Assembly (NCBI GenBank): GCA_916613615.1
Contig: OU744725.1
Coordinates: 10,088,708-10,152,707, forward strand
Source: Steromphala cineraria
Lineage: Eukaryota; Mollusca; Gastropoda; Trochida; Trochidae
Direction: 5' to 3'
DNA length: 64,000 nucleotides
Shown: positions 34,849-48,310 of the stretch, piece by piece
Position numbering within the stretch: position 1 is the stretch's first letter
How the letters are laid out: each line of letters opens with the position of its first letter
Notes under the pieces: model-generated
The model's input: only the letters and a program-made list of their open reading frames with translations
What the model was told of the DNA's origin: nothing
The model's database searches: none
Translations under genes and position numbers: made by a program

Positions 34849-36336
34849 TTCGTGTGACGTCTCGTAAATTACGTTTGTTACTCCCATAACAATTTGGTGA
34901 ACTTAGCTGTCCCCAAAATATATCTGCATTAGAAGTTTAGACTTTCAATGACTGATTTTTATTCAAAGGACTTACTTTTAGATCTCAAGGGTAGTATAAA
35001 AACTGGTTGTAGCATAGAAGGTGAATTGAATAGCTATAATACGGAGATCATTTATGTAAACGACTGATGTCTTAAGGGTAATGTAAAGAGATGGAAATAC
35101 TATAAGGTGAATTGACAAGCTATGGTACAGATACAAAAGAAGTTTGAGATTTTCATTCATGTTAGTGTATTGGAATATAATTGAACTGATGGAGGCAACA
35201 ATGTTCAAATTGGTTTATCACAGTGCTAATTATTTACAGAAAATAGAGGGAAATACTTATTGGTGCCTTGTTAGTTCTTCGTTTTTCATTTTACAAACTG
35301 ACATTCAGACAATAATCTCGAGACCTATTGTAACTATTCAATAATTGCTTTATTGTGGACAAGGTGAAGAAAAAAGGGCAGTACCCTAATTGTTAACAGT
35401 AGCCAATAAGAAACAAGTGATAGTACAGTTATGAAAGAATGTGATGCATAAGGATGCGACACATGATGTGGTTATCAATGGTGGTACCCAGGTCGTTTTC
35501 CTGGAAAGCTAAGCCATTGTTTGATTATAAGATTGGTTGATTATCAGTGGGCGAACATAGATGACAACACTCGAACAGTTGGCTAAAGCAAGATCATTAG
35601 CTTCCGATAAGCCCTAGCGGTAAAGTCCCTCGGCAGAAACGTCTAGACTTGATATCCTAACACATCTTAAAAGGAGTGCTCATAGTAAACGAAGAAAGGC
35701 TTACTTCATTAAACTTGTCTTTATTATCTATTTCCACCAAGGAAATACATGTCACATGACACAGGCAAATTCACAAAATTAGTTATTTGAGAGATCAAGT
35801 GATTGAATATACTTTACGATGAAACCCACCTTAAATTCATCATGAAAACACATGAAACACAGCTCAGATAGTGTTTGTAGCAAAATAGAGCTCCAATTTC
35901 CCAACCTCCTCGAGTTTCAACCATGTGCTTTCGATGTTGTGCTGCAATGAATTCTGTGCGTCTCCAGTTGAAAGGAACAAATCTGCAGAGCCTCACCTAC
36001 ATATGCGTCATACCGACAAATACAATGTACATTTCATAGACTGAAAACCGGCTTAATTTAGGAACATGAAACTTTGTTTTTATACATTCCATGACCTTTT
36101 GACAAATTGTTTCAAACATTTCATTTTACTTCAAGATGTGTTTCTAATTAACCCAAAACAGTTGGGTACCGCCTAGAAATGGGTGATTGACAACGAGGTC
36201 ATTACACTCTCAATCTGCAGGTGAAATGCATGTTGTATATGGTTATGCAAATGAAATTGAAGTAATGTTGAGGAATGAAGTTGACTCAACCATTACACGG
36301 TTGCAACAACTTTTTAAGCCTTTCCATATCATGAAT

Positions 36337-36418
36337 AAGATGGAGGCAATATTATGGATATACAATTTCTTCATTCAAGTTTTAATAAGTTGTATATCCA
36401 TAATAATGCCTTCATCTT
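36337..36418. repeat. Long hairpin, 29-bp arms
   Basis: Arms 36337-36365 and 36390-36418 pair at 27 of 29 positions around a 24-base loop. The matching place in C lacks this block (about 36335-36465), so it is a recent insertion or loss. It could be a small foldback element or a miRNA-like precursor; the sequence alone cannot tell. Confidence 0.6.
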
Positions 36419-36689
36419 CTTCATCATTGCAATTTCCAGAATGCCAATCAAAGCAGTTTCTATTTCATTACAATACAAATATTTATCATAGAAGGAAAGA
36501 CCTATCAACTTTCCGATGTGGTGTATATGAAAAAATGACCTTGGCTTTATGAATACCTGATAGCCAGGATTGGTTATCACAGATATTCACTCATTCCGAA
36601 ATACTTATTTCAACCACAATGAGTCTCATATCCAAGCACAGCGTGATGCTGTATCAATAATGATTTGTCTCAAGGACAATAATCTCACT

Positions 36690-37120
36690 GGGCAGATCAA
36701 TGACAAATAACTAGTCCTGGTTATAATACCCAGGAGACGGGTTATTAGCAGCCGTTCACGTGACATATAGGGGGAAATGTACTTTGGTACTACTTTCATT
36801 AGAAGCAGAGAATGATCAAACTATTTCAATCAAATATATAATTTTTTGGTATATATCACCTGGTTGTGGTTCAGACAATTCCACCCAATAAAAGATACTT
36901 CTTTTAATTTACTTGTGTAGCACAATGTAATATGGTATTTAAACGAGTCAAACGTTTTCATTTCAAAAACCTTGATCTATGAATAAAAATCCAACAAGTA
37001 GTGACATTGTATCGATAACGATTGATCCCACTGCTGGTGACAGATCAATAACAGATAACAAGTCCTGGTTAATCATACCCAAGAGACGGGAATTGGAAAC
37101 TGTTGACGTGACATATACAC
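36690..37120. repeat. Palindrome-bearing repeat, copies 3 and 4
   Basis: Cores at 36707-36724 (ATAACTAGTCCTGGTTAT) and 37055-37072, each in the GATCAATGACAAATAAC ... ACCCAGGAGACGGG context and followed by a GACGTGACATATA or CACGTGACATATAG phrase. C copies at 63466-63483 and 63833-63850. Confidence 0.7.
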
Positions 37121-38096
37121 AGTGTACAACCTCATACAGTGAAAACGGATATTGCTCGTTGAATGGTCGTACATCTTTATAGCTACAGGTGTTTTCCTTA
37201 AAAATATCATGTAATTTGGAGTGTCTCTGTGGATTCAGGGATTAGAAAAACGAAACGGATAGTGTTGAAATTTAACTCCATCAGTACAGATTTGGTTTGC
37301 GTTAACATATTCGTATTTCAGACGTCAGAGATAACCCTAACACATTTGACAGGACATTGAAGTAACAATGAGTCAAAATTTCGAAAAAACTTATATATTT
37401 GTTTTGTACTTAATTCTTCATAAGTGATCTACAGCTTTAGATCTAAGTGATATTGCTCGTTTGCACTAAGTTGATGTATGCGTACCCATTTGTTATTTTT
37501 ACAAAGTTTATGTTGTATAATTAAATGGAAGTTGGAAAATATCTGAATTTCACGATTTTAACCCCATCTATCTATTTAATCATGCACATATTGATATTCA
37601 GTACTGTAAAGAGGCGATCCCGAAATATTGTTTGGGAATGGTTATTTTAAACATGGACGATTTGTGATCCTTTGTCAATGCCCCTTGGGTTATTTTATTG
37701 ACGTCAAAAGAAACCCAAACTTTAAGAAACACCTTCTGAATAATTTAACAAATCAAAAACGCATTGTAGAATTTGTTTCTTTACGATGTGCACAACCTTT
37801 ATGTTAAAATGTCCTCATATCATAAATTATTCTGTTCAAATATTAGAACATCTTTCGAAGCTATCTGAGTATGTGTAATAGTTCACATATAGAGGATAAG
37901 TTTATCAATAGGATCCTTAAACGACAAACCCCTGTACATTTGTAGCACACAGTTGTTTAGCAAATACAGTTGATAGTGATTTTGGAAGACATCACTGTAT
38001 GTTTTAAAGCAAGTACATGTTTCATATATTGAATGATTTAGTAAAATGTGTTGTTAATATTTATTTTGTGACGTTATGAAAACAAAAGCTGACAAT

Positions 38097-38339
38097 CTAA
38101 ATACTTACGACAGCTAGCAGACCAAGTGTGTATTTTTGACAATATAATTTCAATATGGTCACTCTAATACCATTTGTTTTATCGAACACTCCTGCAATAA
38201 GCTCAAATATCAACCTCAAGAACAAGATGCATCTCACAGTATCTACAAAAACAATACAATCCAAATTATTTCCAAAGACTGGGTCTGAAAGTGGCAAAAT
38301 TGAAATAACAATGCCGAAACATCTAAACGATACATGCAT
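38097..38339 (-). CDS. Exon-like hydrophobic frame, unrecognised
   Basis: ATG-initiated frame of about 78 codons with two hydrophobic runs (GIVISILPL; LFLRLIFELIAGVF) that could be membrane segments. It runs into a strong splice donor, GCTGTC|GTAAGT (38103-38108). An in-frame stop precedes the ATG. If real, it would be a 5' or single exon of a membrane protein. The next frame on the same strand, 38851-39042, also starts with ATG and a hydrophobic leader and lies just downstream of a CRE-like interval. No similar exon was seen in A. Weak. Confidence 0.2.
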   Translation of the reverse strand: MHVSFRCFGIVISILPLSDPVFGNNLDCIVFVDTVRCILFLRLIFELIAGVFDKTNGIRVTILKLYCQKYTLGLLAVVSI

Positions 38340-39039
38340 TAGATCTTAATTTCCAAAAAATATATCATCTATTATTTGACATCAACATGCATGTTGAAGT
38401 CATACCTTTTCTTAAGAATTGGAGTTTCAATGTAAATATTTTTTCTTCATCTCACTCAGTCAGTTACCAGTATTCTCCATAAGAGACAGTAATATTTAAG
38501 ACGATTTCAATTGGCGGATCCCTACCGGAGCTGACGGGGTGATCACTCCTCCCAAGAGAGTTCCTTGTTTAAAGATTGTTGATAGTTGAATTTGTAATTC
38601 GTGATAAAAGTAAACAATAATTGAGTAAGGCAGGTTCTTTGAAACAGTTAACATTAACATATAAATCATCTTAAATTTGCGGGTGTTGAATAACAATGAA
38701 TCCCGGAAATTTTACAAACGCAACTATTTATCGATATTGTAACAAAACCGTTAATTATAAGCAATTTAAGAGCGAATTCTATCTTTGCGTAGGGAACTCT
38801 GAGTTGAAAGGATCTAACGACTGATCGATTATTGTTATAGGTGTTCGCAGCTATAAAGAATAAGGAATTCCCAGTGTTATAGACATTAAAATTGTGTTCT
38901 TATATTGCAAACCAGTTGCACTCATAACAATGAGATCTTTTAGTTTCACTGTGAAATTTATGAGAGAGAAAACAGTTATATAATTCATAAACCAACAGGA
39001 ACAAACCCGACTCAACAAATATCTTAAACTCGCCCAGAC

Positions 39040-39130
39040 CATTGTGACGGTGACGCGATCATTATGATGTCATAACCGTTGGCCTTTGTGACGTCTTGCC
39101 ATGGGAACGGCATTCGAAAGAAACCGGCCG
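39040..39130. promoter_or_regulatory. CRE-like cluster
   Basis: GTGACGGTGACGCG, ATGATGTCATAAC and GTGACGTCTTGCC occur within 90 bp of a locally GC-richer interval. They lie 5' of the minus-strand ATG at 39042. Function is guesswork. Confidence 0.2.
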
Positions 39131-41407
39131 CATGGCACAAGGCGCGAATTAGGCGAAACTTAGCCAATTAAGAAAGTTAAGTTACATAAAACTAAAGCAA
39201 ATAGAAAAGGATTTTTGACATCTACGGGAATGCGCAAGTTAGAAAATGACAACAACAACAGTAAAATGTGAAACGGGCACGAATATTGGGAGAATCAGAA
39301 CATTTTAATGTTGAGGCGGACCAAATAATGTATCCTTTCGCGGTGATTCGCCTCAGCCAATTTGCGGGTGTTCATTGCCATTTAACACTGGGAATTCCTT
39401 CAAATCAACCAATCAGAAACGAGTATTTACCGAAGTCATGTTACAATTACATATAAATTATCTGTTCAAAACTAATAAATCAAAAACGTTTACTATGACA
39501 TCCAAACTGAGTACCATGTCAAAACACAAATCCTGGATCCGCCTCTGATTGTGCCTTTCTGAATAAAAATAATGTATATACAATAACTTATACATATACA
39601 CATCTTATACAAATATATATGTAATTGACAAGAAGAATATAACTGATTGATATACCGATTCGATTCACTGTTCGTACTTTTAACATTTATGATATTGTCG
39701 AGATTGTGGAGGCAAAGATAAAGGCTTACAGGAGAGGTATTGATCGATTAAAGACGCAGTCTCTACAACAGCATAGTACAAAATGTATCTCAACACACAA
39801 TAAAGAATCTAACCATAAGAAGTCTCATTCTTCTTCATCACGCAAACTTCTAATATGCCAATCAAAGATGTCAATGTGTCATTATCATAAATACTGAGTG
39901 TCATATTGTTGATTTCACCTGATGAAATAAGCAGTATCGCCATCTTGGTGAAACAAACATATGCGCTCTAAAAGCAAACTACCCTCCAAATTGTTGGATC
40001 GAATTCCCCCTCAGTTAAAGTGTTGATATTATCTGTGTTCATCTGCTGACTGGCAAGTCTATTTTTGCTATTAAGGATTGACAGATGTTTGTTTTAATGA
40101 TGGCTGGACAGTTACAATATCAATTGTCCAGATGACAAGGGGGATATATTTGCTTCAGGCTTCTTTCATAATGGCATATCATTGGCTAAAGAAATAACAT
40201 GCTTAAACAGCCATGAATAACCAGATGTCAGCAATACTGCTGATTTGGACTTATAACATGAAGAACAGTGAAGTGTTCCAGGATAGCGATCGCATTCTTA
40301 GACAGTTATCAATACTGACATTGTTCCTGAATATTTCTCAACCGATAGCAAAGCTATTAAAATCTCATAAAAGTTTATGAAATATTTCTTTTGATTTAGT
40401 TTGGTAATCAGTTCACTTTAATAAACATCATCTCCAAACATACATCAGAGGTTTTCCGAAATATTGCCTTATTTCCAAAATAAAAAAAAACATGTTCAAT
40501 AAAGACATGGCCATATGAAATATAACTTTATTGATTGGTATAACCTTTTATGACATCATTGAAACAAACATTGATTTATAATCTATATTCGATTCCTCAT
40601 TATCATATGTCAGTTAAAACATTCAAAAATAATTGAAGTTCAGAAAATTATTGACCGTAAGATGAATCGACAACCTTCAATGAAATATATATATATCTCC
40701 ACTTAAACTGTAAGCTACTTGATATGTCCAAGCATCATTTTCTATCTACTAGCTGCTATACCTTTTCGCTAATGCACCAGACACATATCTTTCACTAATC
40801 TACTACAAATTGGAATGGTAGATAGCTAAATCACTAAAAGGAGTTTTATATCGATCCGATTATCCCAAAAACCTCAGCAGAGGTGAGTTTACATAACATT
40901 AGATCTTGCTTTATTTGTCTGGTTGATGTCACACTATTTCTAATACGTGATCATCGGTTGTCAGATGAAAGATATTTTGTTTTGAGTCAATCACATTAAG
41001 CTGTGCAAAGAAATTAAACTAAGGGTATGGTAACCCTTATCATCATTACCAAACCCCTCGAACTTTAATCAATGGTATACTCTGAATATTCTCAGATTGT
41101 CAGAAAACCACCAATGCAATGGATTGTATACATATATTAATTAAATGTTGGCAATTTCTGAAAACACAAAGCAGTTTCCTTAGAACTTGCATCACACCAT
41201 GACGTTTCATTGAGCTCCGTGGTCCTTGATCACTAATAAAGACACAATATCGCAATCCAAGCAGGTGCTTGTTGCAACATATAGCATAACACAATAAAGA
41301 GGTTTTCAATTGAATTCCATAAATTTTTGTTAGTTATAAACTTGCGAGTTTTATATTGTATTGAATTGGAAAGCAATATGTGCCTTTAAGAATACTTTTA
41401 AAACAAC

Positions 41408-42126
41408 ATTCTACCATGAATGTGATGAATACTAGATTCTGATTGGTTCTCCTGGAAAATCAAACGTGATCAATTTTGGATTGAACGTCCTCTGATTTTG
41501 AGGCCGCTTCATCGCGCATTGATACAGCCAACTGGCAATTTCAAAGCTGGTATTCTGCTGTTTACTGAGATTAAATCTTTAAAAAAATTACTTAACATGT
41601 TTTATTTTCGTGTGTTTACGGGCTATGACCAAATCGTTTGAGGCAGATAAAGTATTTAATTCAAAATAAGATAAGTGGTCAATCAGCGCCACACGCAGCG
41701 GGCTTGTTTCGATTACAGCAAGAACAGTGACGTAGTTTACAGGCGCGCTTATGACGTCATAATTCTTGAAAACATCATAGTGGTTTTCTGTTACAATCAT
41801 CTATTTGATTGATAGGGATGTCTAGGTCTATATTGTAAACAAGTAATAGAATCACAAGTTTTAAAAGGTACGATATTAATAGCTGTGTTAAAGAAAGTGA
41901 GAAATATACTTGATGGACACGCAATGATAGATTTACCTTTGCTCACGGCTAAATTTATTTCAAGGAACAAGGAGCAATCCCCCAGCACAGACGAGTTCAT
42001 TTTTGTTGTCGGAAGTTAGGACATTTTCTAAAGTGCAATTCGCGTTCAGTTTTAATTTAAAATTTACTCGCTATCAATCCAGTATAACATGTCTCTGATT
42101 TTCAAACACACTAGGTTTATCTCCTA
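41408..42126. mobile_element. 719-bp insertion private to unit B
   Basis: Unit A reads straight across this point (about 6260-6262). The block contains ATGACGTCAT and TACGTCACTG and two ATG-initiated minus-strand frames (41588-41800; 41930-42000, the latter running into donor GCAAAG|GTAAAT). GC is uneven. No clean terminal repeats or target duplication could be defined, so the class is unknown: non-autonomous DNA element or captured sequence. Confidence 0.45.
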
Positions 42127-43488
42127 AATGCATCCAGAGCGATTATTTGCGAACATTTTCAAATACAATGTATGTATCAACATTATTTCATATTCATTTA
42201 AGAAACCCAGACCATTTCTTCACGTTTCTGAGACTATCATGTATCTAGCTATTGTCACTTATCATAAATGATTGGTGCTGACCACCTGCAATTCAATACC
42301 TGGTCCATTCACAATACATGTCAATTACATGGAAGATATTGATTGCAGCTACCTGTTCGTGCTTTTCTTGTTTCCAACAAGGAAACGAATCTGATCTTGG
42401 TACTTGAGCTCCATTGTACTCCCAAGGCCTCCTCAAATATCTTCTCGAGATATAGGTGTCTCTTTGATGACAATTCTATAGTCTTTCCTCGGGACAATTA
42501 TTAATTATGGGCAAAGACCATTTCCGTTACGACAGATGATAGAGATGATTTGTCAACGGAGTAGGCTTATTGAAGACAAATGATTTTCATTACTAGACCC
42601 TACACAGTCGTTATACAGCTGATTGATACACATTCGAATATAATTGTTGCTGTTGATTTATTTATGGATAATAATACATTACTAAAAACATAACTATATA
42701 GATAAAAAGAAAGAAAGATTGAATTGGAAATTTCAAATCATTATGATAGAAACATTAAACTTTAGAAATCAGGTTTTAACAACTTTGCAGAAATCAATAT
42801 GTGACATAAGAAATAGTAGAGTATTTTTTGGGAGATGAGATAACTATTGTTTTAATCTATAATCCATAGAAAAGGGAGAATATGGAAACACGAATTTTCA
42901 TGATTTAGTATGTTTAATGTCATATTACATTTCATAGCGAATTGTAACACTTTTCAAGAAATTCCGTTGATTCCCGTTGATATCACATAGGATGACAATC
43001 TACGTGACAAGTGTTAATACTGTTTATTAGTATCGTTAGTAGATCTGACGATCCATCAAACAATATAAAATTGTGCAAAAACACGCACTGTGGAACTCAC
43101 ACTTAAAGAATTTCAAGGAGATTTGCTCAGTTGTTTACTTTATCACAAAGCTTGATCAAGTGATTAATCAAGAAACCTACTGGAAAGATATCAATGGTTT
43201 GCTATTTTTTAAAACATAGATCCCAATAAAAAAAACTTTTTGAAAACTTTATTTCTTTCTGTGAGATCATCCAGTTGCATGGAATATGTTTACCATTTTC
43301 ATATTTGGTAATCCTAATTTTTGCAGTGGATAGATCTAGTATTCCTTTCTTGATTGTTACCATTCTCTCCCCCACAGAGACACATCAAGTTATAAAATGT
43401 TGATACAGCCTCTGTTATATTATGCCGACTTTGTGGGATAGAATGGGAGATGCCTGATTTGAGGCAATCAAAGTAAGTTGTGCAATCA

Positions 43489-44430
43489 GAACAGAACAGA
43501 ACTTTTTTTACGCTCAGGCCGATATCCTCGGCATATGAGGTACATCATGACAGTAAATGCATCATACAAGCGGATAAGTAATTAGCCGGAATGATTTTAC
43601 AAAATTTGCTAAGTTTTTTAAATATAGACACCTTTTTACACATGAACAGATTTTGAAGTTTAAGCATATTTGGTCTCTTTGAGAAATGTAAAGGTATGTA
43701 CAAGGTTCTTTCTAAAGTAAAATATTCACATCTAAAAATATAATGGAACTCATCTCCAACATCATTCATACAACACAATTTACATTTTCTTTCAGACTGA
43801 GGTATCTTATTCCATCTTCCTTTTTCAATCGGTAAATGGTGGCAAGAGGTTCGAAACAGTAGTAATGGGATAGCTGTATTTTGGGGAAGGGACATTAGGT
43901 ATGTTTCAAGTTCAAGTTGCGGTTTCAGAACAGAATATAAAGCTTTTTTCGAGTTTTCCACCTGAGACCTCCACGATTGTTTAGCATTATCGGTTAAAAT
44001 AGAGAGGGCAGTTTGTTTGAGCCAGGAAGATGAAACAGGAGACTGTGATAACCATATATAGCTTAGCCCTATACTGTTAAGGATATTATGGATACATGAC
44101 AACCAACGATAAGTATAAGTTCCATTATTATAGAGGTTATATACAATTGAATATGTAATATAAGATATTTTGCTGGCTTTGTCAGTAATTAATTTTGACC
44201 AGAAGGTCAACATGCGGGTTTTTACATCAACAGAAAGAGGAACTCTACCAAGTTCTCCATAAAGCTCTTCTTCAATCATCATTTTGGCCACTGAAACATA
44301 GCAAAGGCATCTTTATATAAACCACGCTTTCCATGCGAGAGGCGTTGTCATTTGATTAAGAAATTCAAATGGATTGTGGTGCAATTGTTTGGATTTTGGT
44401 GTAGTAGAACAAAGGCTGTAAAGACATTTC
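43489..44430 (-). mobile_element. LINE fragment: C-terminal region and 3' end
   Basis: A frame of about 248 codons (43545-44291) carries the C-terminal region typical of invertebrate LINE polyproteins: an ELYGELGRVPL-type entry, SCHHLPIEKGRW, and a zinc-knuckle-like CKLCCMNDVGDEFHYIFRC. A short 3' untranslated part follows, then a (GTTCT)n tail on the coding strand (43489-43505). Frames upstream (44313-44420) are the frameshifted continuation. The reverse transcriptase core is missing. Unit A keeps only the upstream piece at 7556-7700. The clade cannot be decided from this region. Confidence 0.78.
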
Positions 44431-44719
44431 ATGGCTTGATCTGTCTCTGAGGGAAGAGATTGGATTGTTATACAATGTATATAAGATGTTACTTCGTCGC
44501 TACTCATCTGCTTTCTTTGACATTTTAAAAATACCATTTAATACCAAAATTCATAAGTTTATGGGTGTTCTTTATGTCATTAAAATACAAACCATGATGG
44601 TTTCATGCAATTTGTTCTGTTTTCATATTTGCATGAACAACCTTTTGTTATTCGGATAGTATCATAACAACTTATATGGTAATTCAATATGGGGAGACTT
44701 CTGCGAGAATAACCGTATA

Positions 44720-45064
44720 AGATTGAAAACAAACAGTTGTATTATTAAGACAGACGAGATCCTTTTCTTGAAACATATTTATCTGAAGCTGGAAATTCAA
44801 TATTGGCTATTCTTGATACTTTGCAAATATGTCAAATTGAATGTGTTCATTCTAATGGATATCAACATTTCTAATGAAATCTATGTCCTTATACATGTCA
44901 TAATCTTCGGTACAAATATTGTTTAATGAGTCGCATCTCTCGTTTACCAACCACCAGTAATTGCACCTCACACAATTGTACCATATTGTTCTGGTTGCCA
45001 TTGTAATATCCCCACAAATGCGTTTACAGCGAAATATTTGTTTATTTGAAAGAATGAATTTCAC
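44720..45064 (-). pseudogene. Unit B copy of Cys-rich frame, interrupted
   Basis: Pairs with 8394-8795. The first 70 codons remain open with a one-codon insertion; then a Trp codon has become TAG and a small deletion follows. Start is GTG. See the A copy. Confidence 0.22.
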
Positions 45065-47430
45065 TTAAAGGGTGAGCCGACTTCCCATTTTGTTATATTT
45101 ACCACGGTTGTTTCTCAAGGTTATCATCTAGAACAGGAAACCTATGTCATGTCCTGTGGGACAATTGTCTCACAACAAGCTCCTTACACTAAACCTCACG
45201 GAGGAGAACTAAATTGATCAGTGTCTATAGGATCAAGTGGGATCGCCATGCATCTTCAAATAACTCTTCCTCGGATGAGAAATATCCCAGTTATCTCTGA
45301 GAGATTTTCGTAGCAATTTCATGTCGATTACACATTTACCCACGAGACATGAAATATGAAGGGTACCTAAACTTCTATCATTATAAAGGAATAACACGTT
45401 CCTTATAAAATAACTCTCTCTCTTGAGATTTTATCTTGAAAGTATTGTCAGGCATCTTTTCACAGAAAGTGAAATATGTCTTTAAATAAAAAAGGAGCCA
45501 TTACAAAACGCCAGAGGCCAAAATCTTTATTTCAATAGATTATGATCAGATGAGAAAATATGTTACATTTTGACCTCTACATGTGAAAAACGTTGTAGTC
45601 ATATTTATGATTACTGTAATGTCAACTTCAATAAGTGTTCTCTTAAAAAGATATTTCAACATGAGCTCATTACGGTCCAAAGTAAAGCTTAAACATAGAA
45701 ATGTTTTATAGTGTTCAGGGTCATTGATTCTCTAATGTTTTACGGTTTTGAAAACAATAAAAACTGCCAAATTGTTTAAACCAACTATTATCCTTTTACA
45801 TTTTATCAAACATTTATTATGGTAAATCCATGTACTCTTTGTCAAAAAGCTACAAAATGAACAGTGGGCATTATTAAGAGACGTTGATGTGATTTAATTT
45901 TAAAACATGGTTTTCTTTTGACCCTTCGTTAATTTGCACAAAACCGTCGATAAAATTAAAATCATATGTGTGAGCAACTGGTAAGTAAAGTTGGTACATG
46001 TATGGCTAAACTGACAGGCAAAAGAAACCTAACACTTTAGTTGCTTTCATCATATACATAATCTTCAATTACAAATATTTTAAGTTTTAGACGTCGTACG
46101 CTAAAACAGAACAGTGCAGGCCTTTAGTTATCAATCAAAGAATACTTCTAGACGTGTTTGATTTTTTGGGGGGAAAATTGAATTTTTTTATTTTTTTGGG
46201 GGGGGAAATTAATTTTAATAAACAACAAATGTCCATCGATATATAAGCTATATTTTACCAAAAAGTTACAAAACAAACCTTGTTTTCCACTCATTTACAC
46301 CCTTTTTAACATGGTAGGGGTCATGTTGGTGTACATTTCATGTTTTACCCCGGTCTTCTTTAAACAAAGATATCTTAACAAAAAATGAATCAATCAACTA
46401 TCAATTCATATGAAATGTTATAGATATGATTAATGTTGATGATTCCATAATCAAATGCGTCATATATATTTCAAATCGTTGTTAAATCGAAACTAAATGA
46501 GGTGTTAGGTTTCTTTTGCTTGTCAGTTTAGTAGTTTGAGGACTGTTTTAACAGAAGATATCATGTGACGTTAATTTATATTTTTTTTAGTTTGTGTCAA
46601 CAGTTCTTGTTGCCACGATTGGAATAGCTACCATAAAATATAACAAGAAGGTTAAGCCCGGATTGGCATTACTATATTAATTTATATATAAACAGACAAG
46701 TGGCAAAGGTTAATTGACTACAACCAGACAAGTTTAAAGGCAAAAAGGGCACTCATTATCTTTTTAGTTTTAATTTATAGACTAATGTTAGAAGTACAGG
46801 TATTTTTAAAAGCTAAATTCTTACGATTTCATAAATTAACAAACATTATCATTTATTTGAATTAATATATCACAATAGATCATTTGGTGGTGACTCAAAT
46901 TAGCTCTTATATTGCTTTTAGAAAGTTATTGAAAACACTTTAAAAATGCCTGTGTATTCAAACTGTGTGACACCTAAGTTTTACATTAATTCGACCAAAT
47001 CAGAAATCATAAGATACACTTGGTGTTATTTATCAAGTCAGTAAACATTTTTAGATAACATTTGATTAAGCGGATGATTATATTATCATAATAGTTAATC
47101 AATTTAGAAAGTTATGTATAAAATGGAAACTTTTGACAAAGATGATTGGTTCATAATATAGCATTTGCTATCTATTACAAGTTTACTGTGATTCACCCTG
47201 TATTGAACAAAACTTCAACATATTTTCTAATTGTCAGAGAAATGCTGTTTATCTTCAATGAGAACTATTGTAAACTAACTAACTATTGTAAAGGGTAGTA
47301 TCATGTTCTTTTTAGATGTACGACATTATTTTAAATCGACAAACCGCATGTTCAATGAGGCTTTGCGAATTAGTTTACCAATTATTAACAGGTCTCACGT
47401 AAAAACGCGGAAGTGTTTTTGTTTGTACTC
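45065..47430. other. AT-rich duplicated non-coding stretch
   Basis: Pairs with 8800-10940. Contains G runs at 46168-46173 and 46198-46205 within T-rich sequence. No gene. Confidence 0.5.
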
Positions 47431-47438
47431 TACTATGG

Positions 47439-47693
47439 ATGGTCAGACTAGATAATGAAATGATTCAATCCCATGGGTGCATTTGCCATGTCAAATGTTT
47501 ATTAAGGGGATTAAAAAATAAATACTTCTTAAAGGTTTATAATACCCTTTCAACCTATGTGTGCAATGATCATCTACTTCTGTTCAACCAACCTGAAGAA
47601 AAACACTGCAGTTCTACCAGTTGTCTCCTACCTTGGGAGATCATCACAAGAAAGCCCACAAGGACATTTATAGAATCAAGATCAGACTTGTAA
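47439..47693 (+). CDS. Hypothetical 84-aa ORF, unrecognised
   Basis: ATG-initiated with plausible codon use, including CICHVKC near codons 14-20 and a Pro/Thr/Arg-rich end. The unit A counterpart (10949 onward) shares the first 30 codons but then has deletions that shift the frame. May be a decayed exon or chance; no family recognised. Confidence 0.2.
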   Translation: MVRLDNEMIQSHGCICHVKCLLRGLKNKYFLKVYNTLSTYVCNDHLLLFNQPEEKHCSSTSCLLPWEIITRKPTRTFIESRSDL

Positions 47694-47979
47694 GAGTTGA
47701 AAGGAAACGTCTTCATTAAGAGTTTTAACTTACTTCCCTCTCCTTCCCTTCCCTCTACTTCCTCTAGCAGACTTTCATGATGCTAGGAGTGGTTAGACAT
47801 TTCAGAATCGAGACACCTTTGATGTTGAACGCCTTTATAAATTAAACATACGTCTAAGTTCCACAAACGGAATCATTAATTTGAATTTATAAAGTTATTA
47901 AACAATACATGTGTATCAATAAAAAAAATGAGTTGAATTGTATCACTTGTTTTCGTATTACTACAATACGCTTATCTAA

Positions 47980-48310
47980 GTAAATAAATAGTGTGAAGAA
48001 TAGAGTAGTGCTCTCGTTTGATATCGATAGTCGACAGCTTTTCCGGAATCCTGAGCTTTATAACCAGTCAGGATATTTCACAGCAGGTGTCAATCAACTC
48101 AGTCTGATAGAAATCGTGCACTTCCGGTCTTTTGAAGTCAGTAATAGAATATGTGACCTTCAGGGCAAGTCTGGTCTCGACATTCCATGGTCAGATTCAT
48201 TAATATTTCATCATCAGGCCTATGCTGCAGAGAGACATCAATGGCGATGCATCAATGGTGATGTCTACCTTAAATTATCTGTTTCCTGTCTGTATGTTTG
48301 TTTAATATGA
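47980..48310 (+). other. Conserved segment with open frame (unit B copy)
   Basis: Counterpart of 11460-11700. The open frame runs on for 105 codons here because of a short deletion that merges it with downstream sequence. Start is GTG. Weak as a gene. Confidence 0.22.

Larger units (their letters stand above)
35210..40508. other. Segment shared by B and C but replaced in A
   Basis: Where A has 4.1 kb of unrelated sequence (1335-5448), B has 5.3 kb and C matches B to the end of the window. It holds the palindrome repeat copies at 36690-36790 and 37024-37120, a long hairpin at 36337-36418, and two weak minus-strand exon-like frames. Most of 37220-38090 and 39470-40500 shows no gene. Confidence 0.6.
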
